Shown one piece after another: positions 14,154 through 15,667 of a DNA stretch of 15,667 nucleotides. A program made the translations under genes and the position numbers. Position 1 is the stretch's first letter. The number at the start of each line of letters is the position of its first letter. Source of the stretch: JAYEIA01 sp034659855 (GTDB taxonomy: Bacteria; Bacteroidota; Bacteroidia; Bacteroidales; JAADGE01); NCBI GenBank assembly GCA_034659855.1, contig JAYEIA010000047.1, positions 1-15,667 on the forward strand, given 5' to 3'. The notes under the pieces are model-generated. The model saw nothing but the letters and a program-made list of their open reading frames with translations. It ran no database searches and was not told the origin of the DNA.

Positions 14154-15143
14154 ATGGCAATTTTAGATTTCCAAAAGCCGGATAAAGTTATAATGATAGA
14201 CTCCGATGAGTTTAACGGAACGTTTGAATTTCGTCCGTTGGAACCCGGATATGGTATTACAATAGGAAACGCCCTAAGAAGGATACTTTTGTCGTCTTTG
14301 GAAGGCTATGCAATAAGCTCCGTAAAATTTGAGAATGTTCAGCATGAATTTTCTACAATAGCAGGGGTTTATCAAGATGTGCCTAACATCATCCTTAACT
14401 TAAAGCAAATTCGGTTCAGACAAACAGTTGAAGAGACTGATGAAGAACGAGTTGTTGTTAATATTTCTGATACCGACGAATTTAAAGCCGGTGACATCAA
14501 CAAATTCCTTAATGGGTTTGAGGTACTTAACCCGGATTTAACAATCTGTAAGTTGAAGAAGGATGCTCGAATTCAGATGGAATTCTACATCGAAAACGGA
14601 CGCGGGTATGTCCCGGCTGAAATGCATGCTGAATCTGATGAAATCGGATTGATAAGTGTTGATTCAGTTTTTACTCCGATTAAAAATGTAAAGTATGCTG
14701 TTGAGAACTATCGTGTCGGACAAAAAACTGACTACGAAAAACTAATTTTCAACATAAATACCGACGGTTCCATTCATCCTAAAGAAGCTTTAAAAGAAGC
14801 GGCAAAAATTCTGATACAGCACTTTATGCTATTCTCCGATGAGAAGATTTCTATTGACTCTAATGAGAAAAAGCAAAATGATGAATTTGACGAAGAAGTA
14901 TTACACATGCGTCAATTGCTGAAAACAAATCTTGTAGATTTAGATTTATCAGTTCGGGCTTTGAACTGCTTGAAGGCTGCTGATGTTGATACCTTGGGAG
15001 AATTGGTAGTATATAACAGAAATGATTTATTGAAATTCAGAAATTTCGGTAAAAAATCATTGGCAGAAATAGAAGACTTACTTGATACCAGAACGTTGAG
15101 TTTTGGTATGGAAGTATCAAAGTATAAATTAGACAAAGAATAA
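14154..15143 (+). CDS. rpoA: DNA-directed RNA polymerase subunit alpha
   Basis: Alpha dimerises to start RNA polymerase assembly, and its C-terminal domain contacts UP elements and activators. The 329 residues match the standard length. The N-terminal domain has the dimerisation motif NALRRILLSSLEGYAISSVK at 39-58, GVYQDVPNIILNLK at 71-84, and HPKEALKEAAKILIQHFMLF at 208-227. An acidic linker (about 230-250) follows. The C-terminal domain spans about 255-315, with LSVRALNCLKAADVDTLGEL and LLKFRNFGKKSLAEIEDLL. Arg268 and Asn271 correspond to the E. coli DNA-contacting Arg265 and Asn268, so minor-groove binding should be intact. rplQ starts three bases after its stop, as in most bacteria. Confidence 0.98.
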   Translation: MAILDFQKPDKVIMIDSDEFNGTFEFRPLEPGYGITIGNALRRILLSSLEGYAISSVKFENVQHEFSTIAGVYQDVPNIILNLKQIRFRQTVEETDEERVVVNISDTDEFKAGDINKFLNGFEVLNPDLTICKLKKDARIQMEFYIENGRGYVPAEMHAESDEIGLISVDSVFTPIKNVKYAVENYRVGQKTDYEKLIFNINTDGSIHPKEALKEAAKILIQHFMLFSDEKISIDSNEKKQNDEFDEEVLHMRQLLKTNLVDLDLSVRALNCLKAADVDTLGELVVYNRNDLLKFRNFGKKSLAEIEDLLDTRTLSFGMEVSKYKLDKE

Positions 15144-15146
15144 TCA

Positions 15147-15667
15147 ATGAGACACAGAAAGAAATTTAATCATTTAAGCAGAAAGAGTGCTCACAGAGGT
15201 GCAATGCTGAGAAATATGGCAATTTCTCTTATCGAACATAAAAGAATTAAAACTACTGTAGCAAAAGCCAAAGCACTTCGTGTCTTTGTAGAGCCTGTAA
15301 TAAATCGCTCAAAAACTGACAGTACGCACTCAAGAAGAATGGTATTTAGGACTTTACAAAGTAAAGATGCTGTAAATACGCTGTTCAGAGAAGTTTCTAA
15401 AAAAATAGGTACCAGACAGGGAGGATATACTCGAATTTTGAAAACAGGCAACCGATTAGGCGATAATGCTGATATGTGTTTTATCGAGCTTGTGGATTAC
15501 AACGAGGACTATTATAACGAAAAATCAGTACCGAAGAAAAAAAGAACCCGACGGGGTGGTGGCAGCAATACCGAAGAAACTACTTCTGAGAAAAAGATTG
15601 AAAAAACTGAAGAGCCTGAAGCAGAAACAGAAGTCAAAACAGAAGTCAAAACAGAAGTCAAAACAGA
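15147..15667 (+). CDS. rplQ: 50S ribosomal protein L17 (bL17), 3'-truncated by window edge
   Basis: L17 is a large-subunit protein near the tunnel exit that contacts L32. The frame is open from the ATG at 15147 to the last base, giving 173 residues without a stop. The conserved core MRHRKKFNHLSRKSAHRGAM, LRNMAISLIEHKRIKTTVAK and AKALRVFVEPVINRSK runs to TRILKTGNRLGDNADMCFIE and ELVDYNE at about residue 120, which is where many bacterial L17 proteins end. After that comes a charged, low-complexity tail: basic KKKRTRRGGG, then Glu/Lys/Thr-rich sequence with a four-residue TEVK repeat at 161-172. Tails of this general kind occur in Bacteroidota L17. The true length cannot be seen. Confidence 0.97.
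   Translation, partial: MRHRKKFNHLSRKSAHRGAMLRNMAISLIEHKRIKTTVAKAKALRVFVEPVINRSKTDSTHSRRMVFRTLQSKDAVNTLFREVSKKIGTRQGGYTRILKTGNRLGDNADMCFIELVDYNEDYYNEKSVPKKKRTRRGGGSNTEETTSEKKIEKTEEPEAETEVKTEVKTEVKT
15627..15667 (+). repeat. 12-base in-frame tandem repeat in the L17 tail
   Basis: The unit ACAGAAGTCAAA is present three times without mismatch at 15627-15662, followed by five more bases of a fourth copy (ACAGA) at the window's end. The unit is a multiple of three and in frame with rplQ, so it encodes Thr-Glu-Val-Lys repeats. A partly similar GCAGAA lies directly before it (15621-15626). The copy number is open because the array runs off the window. Confidence 0.95.

Noticed and set aside
1..15667. 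A novel defence, mobile or biosynthetic system hidden in the window
   Set aside because: Every base is accounted for by conserved translation and secretion genes or gaps of at most 32 bases; nothing is left to encode one.

Overview
The window is one uninterrupted block of translation genes, all on the + strand. It runs from the 3' part of fusA (elongation factor G) through the S10, spc and alpha ribosomal-protein clusters and leaves the window inside rplQ (L17). I support 30 protein genes: 28 complete and two cut by the window edges (fusA at its 5' end, rplQ at its 3' end). There are no RNA genes, mobile elements, CRISPR arrays or convincing terminators. The largest gap between genes is 32 bases (13495-13526), so no gene-free stretch needs separate description.

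The organism looks like a member of the Bacteroidota. The DNA is AT-rich. The starts have AT-rich upstream sequence without a well-placed Shine-Dalgarno motif. Individual proteins carry features I associate with that phylum: L2 with DHPM instead of DHPH, a cysteine-poor L36, an 89-residue zinc-free S14, a cysteine-free S4, S11 with a lysine-rich N-terminal extension, and L17 with a long charged C-terminal tail. No methionine aminopeptidase gene (map) lies between secY and infA, and no tuf gene lies between fusA and rpsJ. The map-less order recalls flavobacterial operons more than Bacteroides ones, but that placement below phylum level is tentative and from memory.

Layout: fusA (2-1807, end of a str-type cluster). 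S10 cluster: rpsJ, rplC, rplD, rplW, rplB, rpsS, rplV, rpsC, rplP, rpmC, rpsQ (1829-6893). spc cluster: rplN, rplX, rplE, rpsN, rpsH, rplF, rplR, rpsE, rpmD, rplO, secY (6896-12334). Then infA and rpmJ (12348-12691) and the alpha cluster rpsM, rpsK, rpsD, rpoA, rplQ (12715 to the end). Two junctions overlap by one base as TAATG (rplC/rplD and rplX/rplE).

Together the genes supply most of the primary rRNA-binding proteins of both subunits, the ribosome translocase, an initiation factor, the Sec channel that takes nascent proteins at the membrane, and the RNA polymerase alpha subunit. Close packing suggests co-transcription over many genes, but no promoter or autoregulatory mRNA structure could be identified by eye.

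I found no undescribed biological system. The items most worth a second look are a 12-base in-frame tandem repeat in the L17 tail at the window's edge, an S13 that lacks the usual extended C-terminal tail, a strong excess of the word CCGG relative to other G+C-only 4-mers, and a slightly shortened L14.
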